This document shows positions 16,687 through 24,928 of a DNA stretch of 64,000 nucleotides, piece by piece. The position numbers were made by a program, and so were the translations under genes. Each line of letters begins with the position of its first letter. The stretch's first letter is position 1. Below the pieces are notes generated by a model, which was not told the DNA's origin, did no database searches, and saw nothing but the letters and a program-made list of their open reading frames with translations. The DNA is from JAUIET01 sp045106985 (GTDB lineage Bacteria > Pseudomonadota > Gammaproteobacteria > Pseudomonadales > JAUIET01): the NCBI GenBank assembly GCA_045106985.1, contig JBGCFQ010000009.1, positions 1-64,000 of the forward strand, written 5' to 3'.

Positions 16687-18672
16687 CTAAAGTAGCGCCT
16701 TGGCTTGCTTGACCACATTGTCAGAAGTGAAACCAAATTCTTGCATCAGCACATCGCCCGGAGCCGATTCGCCAAAGCGGTTAATACTGACTGAGGCGCC
16801 GTCTAGACCAACATACTTGCCCCAATAGTCGCCATGGCCTGCTTCTACCGATAAGCGAGCGCGCACGGCCGCTGGCAATACCGACTCTTTGTATTCGGCA
16901 CTTTGCTGGTCAAACAATTCAGCGCAAGGCATCGAAACAACTCTCACTCCCTCACCTAATTGATCAGCAGCCTCCATTGCGATGCCTACTTCTGAGCCTG
17001 TCGCGATAATAATCAGTTCAGGCACACTCGCTGAGTCACGAAGTACATAAGCGCCTAAGTCTATGTCGTTAAGTTGTTGCGCAGAGCGAGCTTGATGTTG
17101 CAGAGTTTGCCGAGAAAATATCAGCGCTGCGGGACCGTCTTGACGCAATAAGGCTGCACGCCAGGCAGCTGCGGACTCAACCGCGTCACAGGGGCGCCAT
17201 GTATGCAAATTTGGTGTGCAGCGCAGCGCCGTAAGCTGTTCTACCGGTTGGTGAGTAGGCCCGTCTTCCCCCAAGCCAATGGAGTCATGGGTAAACACAA
17301 AAATACTCTGCTGCTTCATTAACGCGGCCATGCGAATCGCATTGCGCGCGTACTCCATGAACATCAAGAATGTAGCGCCGTAATTGATAAAACCGCCATG
17401 CAGGGCAATGCCATTCATGATGGCTGCCATGCCGAACTCTCGCACGCCGTAGTAGAGGTAATTGCCGTCTGGCTGCTCTTTGCTTATAGCTTTTGAGCCA
17501 CTCCATATTGTGAGGTTTGACCCTGCAAGGTCAGCTGACCCTCCAACAAGCTCAGGCAGCATGGGACCAAATGCATTCAGTGATTTCTGCGAGGCCTTAC
17601 GGCTGGCGATGTTCTCCCCAGCTTGCTGGGTTTCGCGCACATAGTTCGCAGAATCAGAGGCAAAGCTTGCGGGCAATTGGCCGCTGCTGCGCCGCTCAAA
17701 TTCAGCGGCTAGATCAGGGTATTCTAACGTATAGTCAGCCATGAGGCTGTTCCAATCTTGCTCTGCGCCTTGACCGGCTTCAACGGCATTCCATTGAGCG
17801 GCGATATCAGACGGTATGTGAAAAGGCTCATGACTCCAGCCCAACTGTTTTCGTGTTGCCGCGACTTCTTCGGCACCCAAGGCAGCGCCATGGGTAGCCG
17901 CTGTACCTTCTTTATTCGGTGAGCCTTTACCGATAACCGTCTTACAGCAAATAAGACTAGGCTTGTCGGTCTTCGAACGGGCTTGCTCGATAGCCTGCTT
18001 GATTGACTCTGGGTTATGGCCATCAACGTCCGCAATAACGTGCCAACCGTAGGCCTCAAACCGTTGCGGCGTGTTGTCACTGAACCAAGCGCCTACTTCG
18101 CCATCAATGGAGATGTTGTTGTCGTCATAAAGAGCAATCAGCTTGCCCAAACCCTGGGTGCCGGCCAAAGAGGCAACTTCGTGCGAAATACCCTCCATAA
18201 GACAACCATCGCCCAGGAATACATAGGTGTAATGGTCGACTATATTCAGTGCGCCGCGATTAAACTGCGCTGCCAGCACCTTCTCAGCCAGGGCCATACC
18301 CACGGCATTGGCTATGCCTTGGCCCAGCGGGCCGGTGGTCGTTTCAACGCCGGGAGCGTATCCGTATTCGGGGTGGCCTGGCGTTTTTGCGCCTAATTGA
18401 CGAAAGTTTTTCAATTCATCAATGGGCAGGTCGTAACCGCTCAAATGCAGCAAAGAGTACAACAACATCGACCCATGCCCGTTGGACAATACAAAACGAT
18501 CCCTGTTGGACCACGCAGGGTTTTGGGGGTTATGCCTTAGGAAATCGTTCCACAGCACTTCGGCTATATCGGCCATACCCATCGGAGCGCCTGGATGACC
18601 AGAATTGGCCTGTTGAACGGCATCCATACTGAGTGCACGGATCGCATTGGCAAGTTCGTTTCGGCTTGGCAT
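16687..18672 (-). CDS. tkt: Transketolase
   Basis: This thiamine-diphosphate enzyme moves two-carbon units between sugar phosphates in the non-oxidative pentose phosphate pathway and makes erythrose 4-phosphate, the substrate of the next gene, epd. The 661-residue protein has the usual opening (QQANSGHPGAPMGMADI), the ThDP motif from GDGCLMEG to the DNN segment, DSIGLGEDGPTHQPVEQL and the C-terminal domain. It is first in the tkt-epd-pgk-fda cluster and is divergent from the sahR operon. Confidence 0.97.
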   Translation of the reverse strand: MPSRNELANAIRALSMDAVQQANSGHPGAPMGMADIAEVLWNDFLRHNPQNPAWSNRDRFVLSNGHGSMLLYSLLHLSGYDLPIDELKNFRQLGAKTPGHPEYGYAPGVETTTGPLGQGIANAVGMALAEKVLAAQFNRGALNIVDHYTYVFLGDGCLMEGISHEVASLAGTQGLGKLIALYDDNNISIDGEVGAWFSDNTPQRFEAYGWHVIADVDGHNPESIKQAIEQARSKTDKPSLICCKTVIGKGSPNKEGTAATHGAALGAEEVAATRKQLGWSHEPFHIPSDIAAQWNAVEAGQGAEQDWNSLMADYTLEYPDLAAEFERRSSGQLPASFASDSANYVRETQQAGENIASRKASQKSLNAFGPMLPELVGGSADLAGSNLTIWSGSKAISKEQPDGNYLYYGVREFGMAAIMNGIALHGGFINYGATFLMFMEYARNAIRMAALMKQQSIFVFTHDSIGLGEDGPTHQPVEQLTALRCTPNLHTWRPCDAVESAAAWRAALLRQDGPAALIFSRQTLQHQARSAQQLNDIDLGAYVLRDSASVPELIIIATGSEVGIAMEAADQLGEGVRVVSMPCAELFDQQSAEYKESVLPAAVRARLSVEAGHGDYWGKYVGLDGASVSINRFGESAPGDVLMQEFGFTSDNVVKQAKALL

Positions 18673-18845
18673 TTTGGGGTCTCGATTGGGGTGGATTTAA
18701 AGGCGCGCTATTGTCCCTCAGCACTCGCGTGCGGGCAATGGAATGGACGGAAATGGATGAAGAAAGACTGCACTGGAGTCAAATTAGTAGGGCAGATACC
18801 CCTCACAACCCTACCGTTGGTCTAACAGCGGTCAGATTCACAACT

Positions 18846-18873
18846 ATCTATATCAATATTTTTTGATATAGAT
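18846..18873. promoter_or_regulatory. Perfect 11+11 bp inverted repeat, probable SahR operator
   Basis: ATCTATATCAA (18846-18856) and TTGATATAGAT (18863-18873) are exact inverted repeats separated by 6 bases. It lies 75 bp before the sahR-like gene, and its right arm contains the -35 hexamer TTGATA of a good promoter. ArsR-family dimers bind such palindromes. Assignment to the SahR-like protein encoded next door is inferred. Confidence 0.8.
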
Positions 18874-18891
18874 GGCAAGTCTACGTATACT
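18863..18891 (+). promoter_or_regulatory. Sigma-70 promoter of the sahR-metK-ahcY-metF operon
   Basis: A -35 of TTGATA (18863-18868) and a -10 of TATACT (18886-18891) are separated by exactly 17 bp. The -35 lies inside the right arm of the inverted repeat, so a repressor bound there would block RNA polymerase. The expected start point is near 18898, giving a leader of about 50 bases. Confidence 0.75.
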
Positions 18892-18947
18892 TCGCTACCG
18901 GTTGCACTGGCAACACAGAATCCGCACTTAGGTATTAATTCCAAGGC

Positions 18948-20009
18948 ATGACGCAAACACAAACCGAACCAGCAGCAGCTATCGAGGCTCGCCCAACAGA
19001 GTTGCTGAGCATTTTGGCTTGTTTCAATAAAGCCTGCGGCGACGAGTTGAGGTTGCAAGTTCTAAGGGTGTTACACCAGGACTCTTACGGCGTGATGGAA
19101 CTGGCCAGTGTGTTTGATACTCGACAATCGGGCATGAGTCACCATCTCAAGGTGCTGGCTACATCCGGCCTGGTAAGCCGCCGACGCGAAGGCAATAGCA
19201 TCTTTTATAGCCGCTCTTACAACGCACTAGAGCCAGAACTGGCCGCTTTGCAGCAACACTTGCTGGACCTGGCCGACGAATTGCCGCTACCGCCTGAGAT
19301 TGAACGAAGACTTAAGGCAGTACAAAGCGAACGCGCCAACCTCTCGCGCGGCTTCTTTGAGCAGCATGCGGGTGAGTTTACTCAACAACAAGAGCAGATC
19401 TCCGAGTTCTCTGTCTACTCTGAGCCGATTATTGCCTTGCTCGACCAATTGCCTGCGTCACGTCGCCACAGCGTTCTCGAAATCGGACCCGGCTCAGGCC
19501 AGCTGCTCGAACCACTTAGCGCTCGCTTCCAGAAAGTAATAGCCTTAGACAACTCCCAGGAAATGCTGGAATCAGCCATTGCTCGCTGCGAACAGTCTGA
19601 AACCTGCAACAATGACCAAATTGAGTTCATCTGCGGTGATACACGGCTGGCCGTGCAACGTTCTGTGCAGGTGCAAAATATTGTGCTGAATATGGTGTTG
19701 CACCATGTTCCATCGCCCGCCGAACTGCTCGGTGATGTAAGTAAATTGCTAGACTCAGGAGGACAGCTTTTCATTGCTGAACTCTGTGACCACGATCAGG
19801 ACTGGGTAAGAGAGTCTTGCGGCGATCTATGGCTTGGTATTTCACCAACAAATCTTAATAAGTGGCTGCACTCTCAGGCTATGGCCGAAGCGGGTAACGG
19901 CCAATACATCACGCTGAGAAATGGGTTTCGCGTGCAAATACGGCAGTTTTCCAAATCTCAACATCTAGCACCTCAACTATCAGTATCTAAACACACGACA
20001 GCTCACTAA
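18948..20009 (+). CDS. sahR: ArsR-family regulator fused to a SAM-dependent methyltransferase domain (SahR-like)
   Basis: The N-terminal part (about 15-95) is an ArsR winged helix, with recognition segment DTRQSGMSHHLKVLATSGLV. A linker leads to a class I methyltransferase fold with motif I SVLEIGPGSGQLL at about 176-187 and NMVLHHV further on. The first gene of a cluster with metK, ahcY and metF, it matches SahR, the SAH-responsive repressor of SAM-cycle genes in Proteobacteria. The methyltransferase-like domain is the likely place where SAH or SAM is sensed; whether it still methylates anything is unknown. It probably represses its own operon through the palindrome at 18846-18873. Confidence 0.82.
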   Translation: MTQTQTEPAAAIEARPTELLSILACFNKACGDELRLQVLRVLHQDSYGVMELASVFDTRQSGMSHHLKVLATSGLVSRRREGNSIFYSRSYNALEPELAALQQHLLDLADELPLPPEIERRLKAVQSERANLSRGFFEQHAGEFTQQQEQISEFSVYSEPIIALLDQLPASRRHSVLEIGPGSGQLLEPLSARFQKVIALDNSQEMLESAIARCEQSETCNNDQIEFICGDTRLAVQRSVQVQNIVLNMVLHHVPSPAELLGDVSKLLDSGGQLFIAELCDHDQDWVRESCGDLWLGISPTNLNKWLHSQAMAEAGNGQYITLRNGFRVQIRQFSKSQHLAPQLSVSKHTTAH

Positions 20010-20032
20010 CGATTTACTATCAAGGAGATATC

Positions 20033-21190
20033 ATGAGCGAATATTCTTTATTTACATCCGAATCCGTATCGGAAGGTCACCCAGACAAGGTGTCTGACCA
20101 AGTGTCAGACGCTATTCTTGACGCGATTATCGCCGAAGATCCTGACGCGCGCGTCGCCGTGGAAACTATGGTGAAAACCGGCATGGTTATCGTTGCCGGT
20201 GAAGTGCGTACTTCAGCGTGGGTGGACATCGAAGAGATTGCGCGCGGCGTTATTCGCGACATTGGCTACAACAGCTCAGAAATGGGTTTTGATTGGGAGT
20301 CGTGCGCAGTACTTAACGCTATAGGCAAGCAGTCAGCCGACATCGCCATGGGTGTTGACGAAGGCAGCGACAAAGAAATGGGCGCGGGTGACCAAGGCCT
20401 GATGTTTGGTTACGCGACGAATGAAACCGACGTATTAATGCCTGCACCTATTACCTATGCACATCGTTTGGTGGAGCAACAATCTATTGTTCGCAAAAAT
20501 GGTTCTCTTGCCTGGCTTAGACCTGACGCAAAAAGCCAGGTTACTTTCCGCTACGGTGAAGATGGCAAACCTGCGGCAATTGACGCCGTTGTGCTTTCCA
20601 CACAGCACAGCGATACGATTAGCCTGGATGAGCTACGCAAAGCGGTGATGGAAGAAATCATCAAGCCGGTATTGCCAGAAGAATGGCTCAGCAGCGACAC
20701 CAAGTATTTTATTAATCCTACTGGCAATTTTGTTATCGGCGGACCCGTGGGTGACTGCGGCCTAACCGGTCGTAAAATCATCGTTGATACTTACGGCGGT
20801 ATGGCTAGGCACGGTGGCGGCGCATTCTCCGGCAAAGACCCTTCAAAAGTTGATCGTTCTGCCGCTTATGCGGGACGTTATGTCGCCAAGAATATTGTTG
20901 CTGCTGGCATAGCCGATCGCTGCGAAATTCAAGTGTCTTACGCTATCGGTGTTGCCGAGCCTACTTCCATCAGTGTCAATACGTTTGGCACTGGCAAGCT
21001 GAGTGACAGCAAAATTATTGATCTGGTTCGCGAACACTTTGATTTGCGCCCAGCAGGTTTGATAAAAATGCTTGACCTTAAACGACCTATTTACCAGGCA
21101 ACAGCTGCTTACGGCCACTTTGGTCGCACAGGCGACGGCTTTACTTGGGAAAAAACCGACAAAGCCGATCTGCTCGCAAAAGCGCTTTAG
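20033..21190 (+). CDS. metK: S-adenosylmethionine synthetase
   Basis: MetK makes SAM from methionine and ATP. The 385-residue protein has the expected motifs: ESVSEGHPDKVSDQVSDAIL, GAGDQGLMFGYA and GGGAFSGKDPSKVDRSAAY. An AAGGAGA ribosome site precedes the ATG. It starts 23 bp after sahR and is followed after 75 bp by ahcY, so it belongs to the SAM-cycle operon. Confidence 0.98.
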   Translation: MSEYSLFTSESVSEGHPDKVSDQVSDAILDAIIAEDPDARVAVETMVKTGMVIVAGEVRTSAWVDIEEIARGVIRDIGYNSSEMGFDWESCAVLNAIGKQSADIAMGVDEGSDKEMGAGDQGLMFGYATNETDVLMPAPITYAHRLVEQQSIVRKNGSLAWLRPDAKSQVTFRYGEDGKPAAIDAVVLSTQHSDTISLDELRKAVMEEIIKPVLPEEWLSSDTKYFINPTGNFVIGGPVGDCGLTGRKIIVDTYGGMARHGGGAFSGKDPSKVDRSAAYAGRYVAKNIVAAGIADRCEIQVSYAIGVAEPTSISVNTFGTGKLSDSKIIDLVREHFDLRPAGLIKMLDLKRPIYQATAAYGHFGRTGDGFTWEKTDKADLLAKAL

Positions 21191-21265
21191 ATCGCTGCAC
21201 TTTATTTAGCAGAAACTATTCAACTAGCTATTCAACAAACAACACTTTTAATTTAGGACAAAAAA

Positions 21266-22669
21266 ATGAACGCAAACGAAAAACAAGACTATAAAGTAGC
21301 AGACATCAGTCTTGCTGACTTTGGCCGGCGTGAAATAGCCATTGCCGAGTCTGAAATGCCCGCTTTGATGGCACTTCGTAAGAAGTATGCCGCCGCACAG
21401 CCGCTGGCTGATGCGCGCATTATTGGCTGCATTCACATGACCATTCAAACAGCGGTTCTTATTGAAACTCTGTGTGAGCTAGGTGCCGATGTACGCTGGT
21501 CTTCCTGTAATATTTTCTCAACCCAGGATCATGCTGCTGCCGCTATAGCCGCTTCCGGCGTTGCTGTTTACGCCTGGAAAGGACAAACCCTTGAAGAAGG
21601 CGATTGGTGCATTGAGCAAACCATTCTTAAAGATGGCTCTCCCTGGAATGCCAATATGCTGCTAGACGATGGCGGTGACTTGACGGCCATGGTGCATGAG
21701 AAGTACCCCGAAATGCTGACCAGCATTCATGGATTAACAGAAGAAACGACCACTGGCGTGCATCGCTTGTTTGAAATGTTAGAGGAAGGCAGTCTTAAAG
21801 TACCAGCCATTAACGTTAATGATTCTGTAACGAAATCCAAGAACGACAATAAGTACGGCTGTAGACACAGCCTTAACGACGCAATTAAGCGCGGCACCGA
21901 CCATCTTTTGTCTGGCAAACGCGCCTTAGTAGTTGGTTATGGCGACGTGGGCAAAGGCTCTGCGCAAAGCCTGCGTCAGGAAGGAATGATTGTACGCGTA
22001 GCCGAGATCGATCCAATCTGCGCCATGCAAGCTTGCATGGACGGTTATGAGGTTGCATCTCCTTATGTAAATGGTGTTAACGACGGAACTATTAATAGCA
22101 TAGACACCCACCTGTTAGGCCAGACTGATCTGATTGTTACCACAACCGGCAATACCAATGTATGCGACGCCAACATGCTACAAAGCGTGAAGAAAGGCGC
22201 CGTTATTTGTAACATTGGTCACTTTGACAATGAAATTGATACGCAATACATGCGTGAGAACTGGGCATGGGAAGAGGTGAAGCCACAGGTTCACAAAATC
22301 TACCGCGGCACCAAGCCAAATGCAGAAGTAAACCTTAAGGACGATGACTACCTGTTGTTGTTAGCAGAAGGCCGCCTGGTAAACCTTGGCAATGCAACCG
22401 GCCACCCTTCACGAATTATGGATGGCTCGTTTGCCAACCAGGTACTCGCGCAAATGCATTTGTTTGAGCGAAAGTTTGCTGATCAAGATGCTGACACTCA
22501 AGCCAAAGCCATTGACGTAGTGGTCCTGCCTAAGAAGTTAGACGAAGAAGTAGCGGCCTATATGGTTGAAGGTTTCAGTGGCGTACTAACCCGCCTTACT
22601 GACGTTCAGGCTGACTATATTAACGTACCTGTAGAGGGACCTTACAAAGTAGAGAGCTATAAGTACTAG
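21266..22669 (+). CDS. ahcY: S-adenosylhomocysteine hydrolase
   Basis: AhcY splits S-adenosylhomocysteine into homocysteine and adenosine, which removes the product inhibitor of methyltransferases. The 467-residue protein has the NAD-binding motif VVGYGDVGKGSAQSLR, NIGHFDNEID and the family C-terminus PYKVESYKY. It uses bound NAD. The leader from 21191 to 21265 is short, with no SAH-riboswitch-like fold that I can see, so control is more likely through sahR. Confidence 0.98.
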   Translation: MNANEKQDYKVADISLADFGRREIAIAESEMPALMALRKKYAAAQPLADARIIGCIHMTIQTAVLIETLCELGADVRWSSCNIFSTQDHAAAAIAASGVAVYAWKGQTLEEGDWCIEQTILKDGSPWNANMLLDDGGDLTAMVHEKYPEMLTSIHGLTEETTTGVHRLFEMLEEGSLKVPAINVNDSVTKSKNDNKYGCRHSLNDAIKRGTDHLLSGKRALVVGYGDVGKGSAQSLRQEGMIVRVAEIDPICAMQACMDGYEVASPYVNGVNDGTINSIDTHLLGQTDLIVTTTGNTNVCDANMLQSVKKGAVICNIGHFDNEIDTQYMRENWAWEEVKPQVHKIYRGTKPNAEVNLKDDDYLLLLAEGRLVNLGNATGHPSRIMDGSFANQVLAQMHLFERKFADQDADTQAKAIDVVVLPKKLDEEVAAYMVEGFSGVLTRLTDVQADYINVPVEGPYKVESYKY

Positions 22670-22678
22670 AGAGGTCTT

Positions 22679-23530
22679 ATGGACAGTTTAGTTGCAGGGA
22701 AGCGTCTTAGTTTCGAGTTCTTTCCCCCTAAAAGTGAGCAGGGACTCGAAAAACTAAGAACAGTATGGCGTGAATTGAGCCGTTTGGAACCTGAGTTTTT
22801 TTCAATAACTTATGGCGCTGGCGGCTCCACTCGGTCAACAACTTACAATATAGTTGAAGAGTTTAGTAAGGGGCCAAGCGGGGTTGCCCCTCACTTGTCT
22901 TTTGGGGTTGATGATGAAGCTATTATTCTTGAATTACTGCAGCGTTACGCCGACTTGGGTGTGGATCGAATTGTCGCGTTAAGGGGCGATACACCATCAG
23001 GAATTGGATCCAATTCGCAAATGGTGTTTGCCAGCGAGCTGGTGACATTTATTCGCCAGCACTTTGCTGACCAATTTCATTTGGAAGTGGCCGCCTACCC
23101 GGAAGCGCACCCTGAAGCGCGCAGTTTGGCGCAAGATGTTGGCTATCTAAAACAGAAGCTGGATTGTGGTGCACATAGCGCCATTACCCAGTTATTTTAT
23201 AGCACTGACGCCTATTATTACTTTGTTGATGAATGCCGTCGTCAGGGCATAAAGCAAGACATCTACCCTGGAATAATGCCAGTCACTAATTTCATCAATT
23301 TAAGCCGCTTCGCTGGTAAGAGTGGCTTCGACATACCACGTTGGATGCAGCAAAAATTTGAACCCTATAAGGATGATGTAAAAGCAACAACCCAGTTAGG
23401 CATAGAGACTGTGAGTCGCTTGTGCGAACAACTGTTAAACTCTGGCGCACCGGGTATTCATTTTTACACCATGAATACTGTATCGCCAACGACGCAGATT
23501 TGCGAAAATTTGGGCTGGCGCGCTAGCTAA
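22679..23530 (+). CDS. metF: 5,10-methylenetetrahydrofolate reductase
   Basis: This flavoenzyme reduces methylene-THF to methyl-THF, the methyl donor for remaking methionine from the homocysteine released by AhcY. The 283-residue protein opens with the catalytic FEFFPPKSEQGLEKL and contains SITYGAGGSTRSTT, ALRGDTP and PGIMPVTNF. It starts 9 bp after ahcY behind a GAGAGG ribosome site, so it is co-transcribed. Confidence 0.97.
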   Translation: MDSLVAGKRLSFEFFPPKSEQGLEKLRTVWRELSRLEPEFFSITYGAGGSTRSTTYNIVEEFSKGPSGVAPHLSFGVDDEAIILELLQRYADLGVDRIVALRGDTPSGIGSNSQMVFASELVTFIRQHFADQFHLEVAAYPEAHPEARSLAQDVGYLKQKLDCGAHSAITQLFYSTDAYYYFVDECRRQGIKQDIYPGIMPVTNFINLSRFAGKSGFDIPRWMQQKFEPYKDDVKATTQLGIETVSRLCEQLLNSGAPGIHFYTMNTVSPTTQICENLGWRAS

Positions 23531-23619
23531 GCAGGTTCATCATTTTTTCGCAGTTTCTGCTGCCTATCCTGTCCATTGCTGGCGCCCACCGTTTGATAAT
23601 GGGCTAGCCTGGGGAACTG

Positions 23620-24384
23620 ATGCGCATCAACCGACTATTTTCGGCCCAAGCTATTGGCACTGCCATCGATCTTCCTTTGGAACTTTCTCTGGATGACAAG
23701 CAATCGCACTACGTCCAGCACGTACTTCGACATCGTGTCGGTGACAGCGTCCGCGTGTTTGACGGCAATGGTGGCGAATACGACGCTGAAATTGTTTCAT
23801 TGCAACGGCGTACCACCGTCGTACAACTATTAAGTTTTGACCCTCGAAATCGTACATCAAAATTACAAGTAACTCTGGGAATTGCCGTTTCTAGAGGTGA
23901 CCGCTTCGACTTCGCTTTGCAGAAAGCGACTGAGCTCGGCGTCCATCGCATTCAACCTCTACTAAGCCGACGTACTGATAAGAAACCTAAGCCCGCGCAG
24001 TTAGAAAAAAAACGTGAGCATTGGCAAGCAGTCGTCGCGTCAGCCTGTGAACAGTGTGGGCTAAACATACTGCCATTAGTTGCACCTCCCTGTTCTGTAG
24101 AGCAATGGTTGGAGGATCAGGTATACGAAAATGGACTGTTATTGCACCCAGAAGGTGACAGCATGGAAAGCGAGGTATTACGAAAAATGGCAAACGCACA
24201 GCCCGAATTTACGCTCGCCATCGGTCCCGAGGGTGGGTTTGATGACTCTGAAGTGAATCAGTTTATTGGAAAGCGGTTTAAGCCTGTTGCACTCGGGCCA
24301 CGTATATTGCGAACAGAAACGGCTCCGTTGGCAATGCTTGCCGTTTTACAATATGCAGCAGGTGATTTAGGAACAGGTTTGTAA
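23620..24384 (+). CDS. rsmE: 16S rRNA (uracil1498-N3)-methyltransferase
   Basis: RsmE methylates U1498 in 16S rRNA using SAM. The 254-residue protein belongs to the SPOUT (trefoil knot) class, with the knot motifs LAIGPEGGFDDSEV and LGPRILRTETAPLAML near the C-terminus and an N-terminal PUA-like domain. It begins 89 bp after metF on the same strand and converges on chpC. Confidence 0.94.
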   Translation: MRINRLFSAQAIGTAIDLPLELSLDDKQSHYVQHVLRHRVGDSVRVFDGNGGEYDAEIVSLQRRTTVVQLLSFDPRNRTSKLQVTLGIAVSRGDRFDFALQKATELGVHRIQPLLSRRTDKKPKPAQLEKKREHWQAVVASACEQCGLNILPLVAPPCSVEQWLEDQVYENGLLLHPEGDSMESEVLRKMANAQPEFTLAIGPEGGFDDSEVNQFIGKRFKPVALGPRILRTETAPLAMLAVLQYAAGDLGTGL

Positions 24385-24428
24385 GGAAACTGCTTTTCTC
24401 TTTGCCTTGCTTATCGACCGAACAGACC

Positions 24429-24914
24429 TTAGCCAATCAAGTCAAGAATACTGGATTCAATGAAATTCAAATCGGGAATGCTGGCCCGTTCACCATTGGC
24501 TGAGACCGTCATTAACTCTGCCGGGCCAATTTTGTCTTCCGTTTCAATAGTGCTTATTTCTTCTGAAGTAATTCTCAATAGTCTAGGCGCGCCCTGAGTC
24601 AATACAGCCAGGAACGGCAGCTTCTCTAGTGCACTAATGCCATTTAGCACCGCAATATTTTGCCGTTGCGCACCCGCTTGAAAAGGCTCGTCATTCAGCG
24701 CTTCGAAAGACACCATGGGTACCTTTTGGCCACGCCATTCAAGCAGTCCCAAATACCAGGTGGGCATGTCGTCCGGTTGCTTAGGCACACGGTGGTGAAT
24801 TATTTCGGCGACCGTGACATTTGGCAAAAATAAGTACTTGTTAGTGATTGGCATTAAAAACGTAACAAGCTCTTCTGGTAATGGCTCGGCATCAGAGGCG
24901 TAAGGGCTATTCAT
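24429..24914 (-). CDS. chpC: CheW-like adaptor of the Pil-Chp system (ChpC)
   Basis: This 161-residue protein is a single CheW domain (LLEWRGQKVPMVSFEAL and an acidic C-terminal part). It is the last gene of the pil-chp cluster, 14 bp beyond chpA, as chpC is in Pseudomonas. It should help couple receptors to the ChpA kinase as a second adaptor beside PilI. The symbol rests on position and size rather than on a diagnostic motif. Confidence 0.8.
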   Translation of the reverse strand: MNSPYASDAEPLPEELVTFLMPITNKYLFLPNVTVAEIIHHRVPKQPDDMPTWYLGLLEWRGQKVPMVSFEALNDEPFQAGAQRQNIAVLNGISALEKLPFLAVLTQGAPRLLRITSEEISTIETEDKIGPAELMTVSANGERASIPDLNFIESSILDLIG

Positions 24915-24928
24915 ATTTTACTTACGTC

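Noticed and set aside
21191..21265. SAH riboswitch before ahcY
   Set aside because: The leader is only about 75 bp and A/T-rich; no conserved pairing pattern could be drawn, and the SahR operator upstream explains control.
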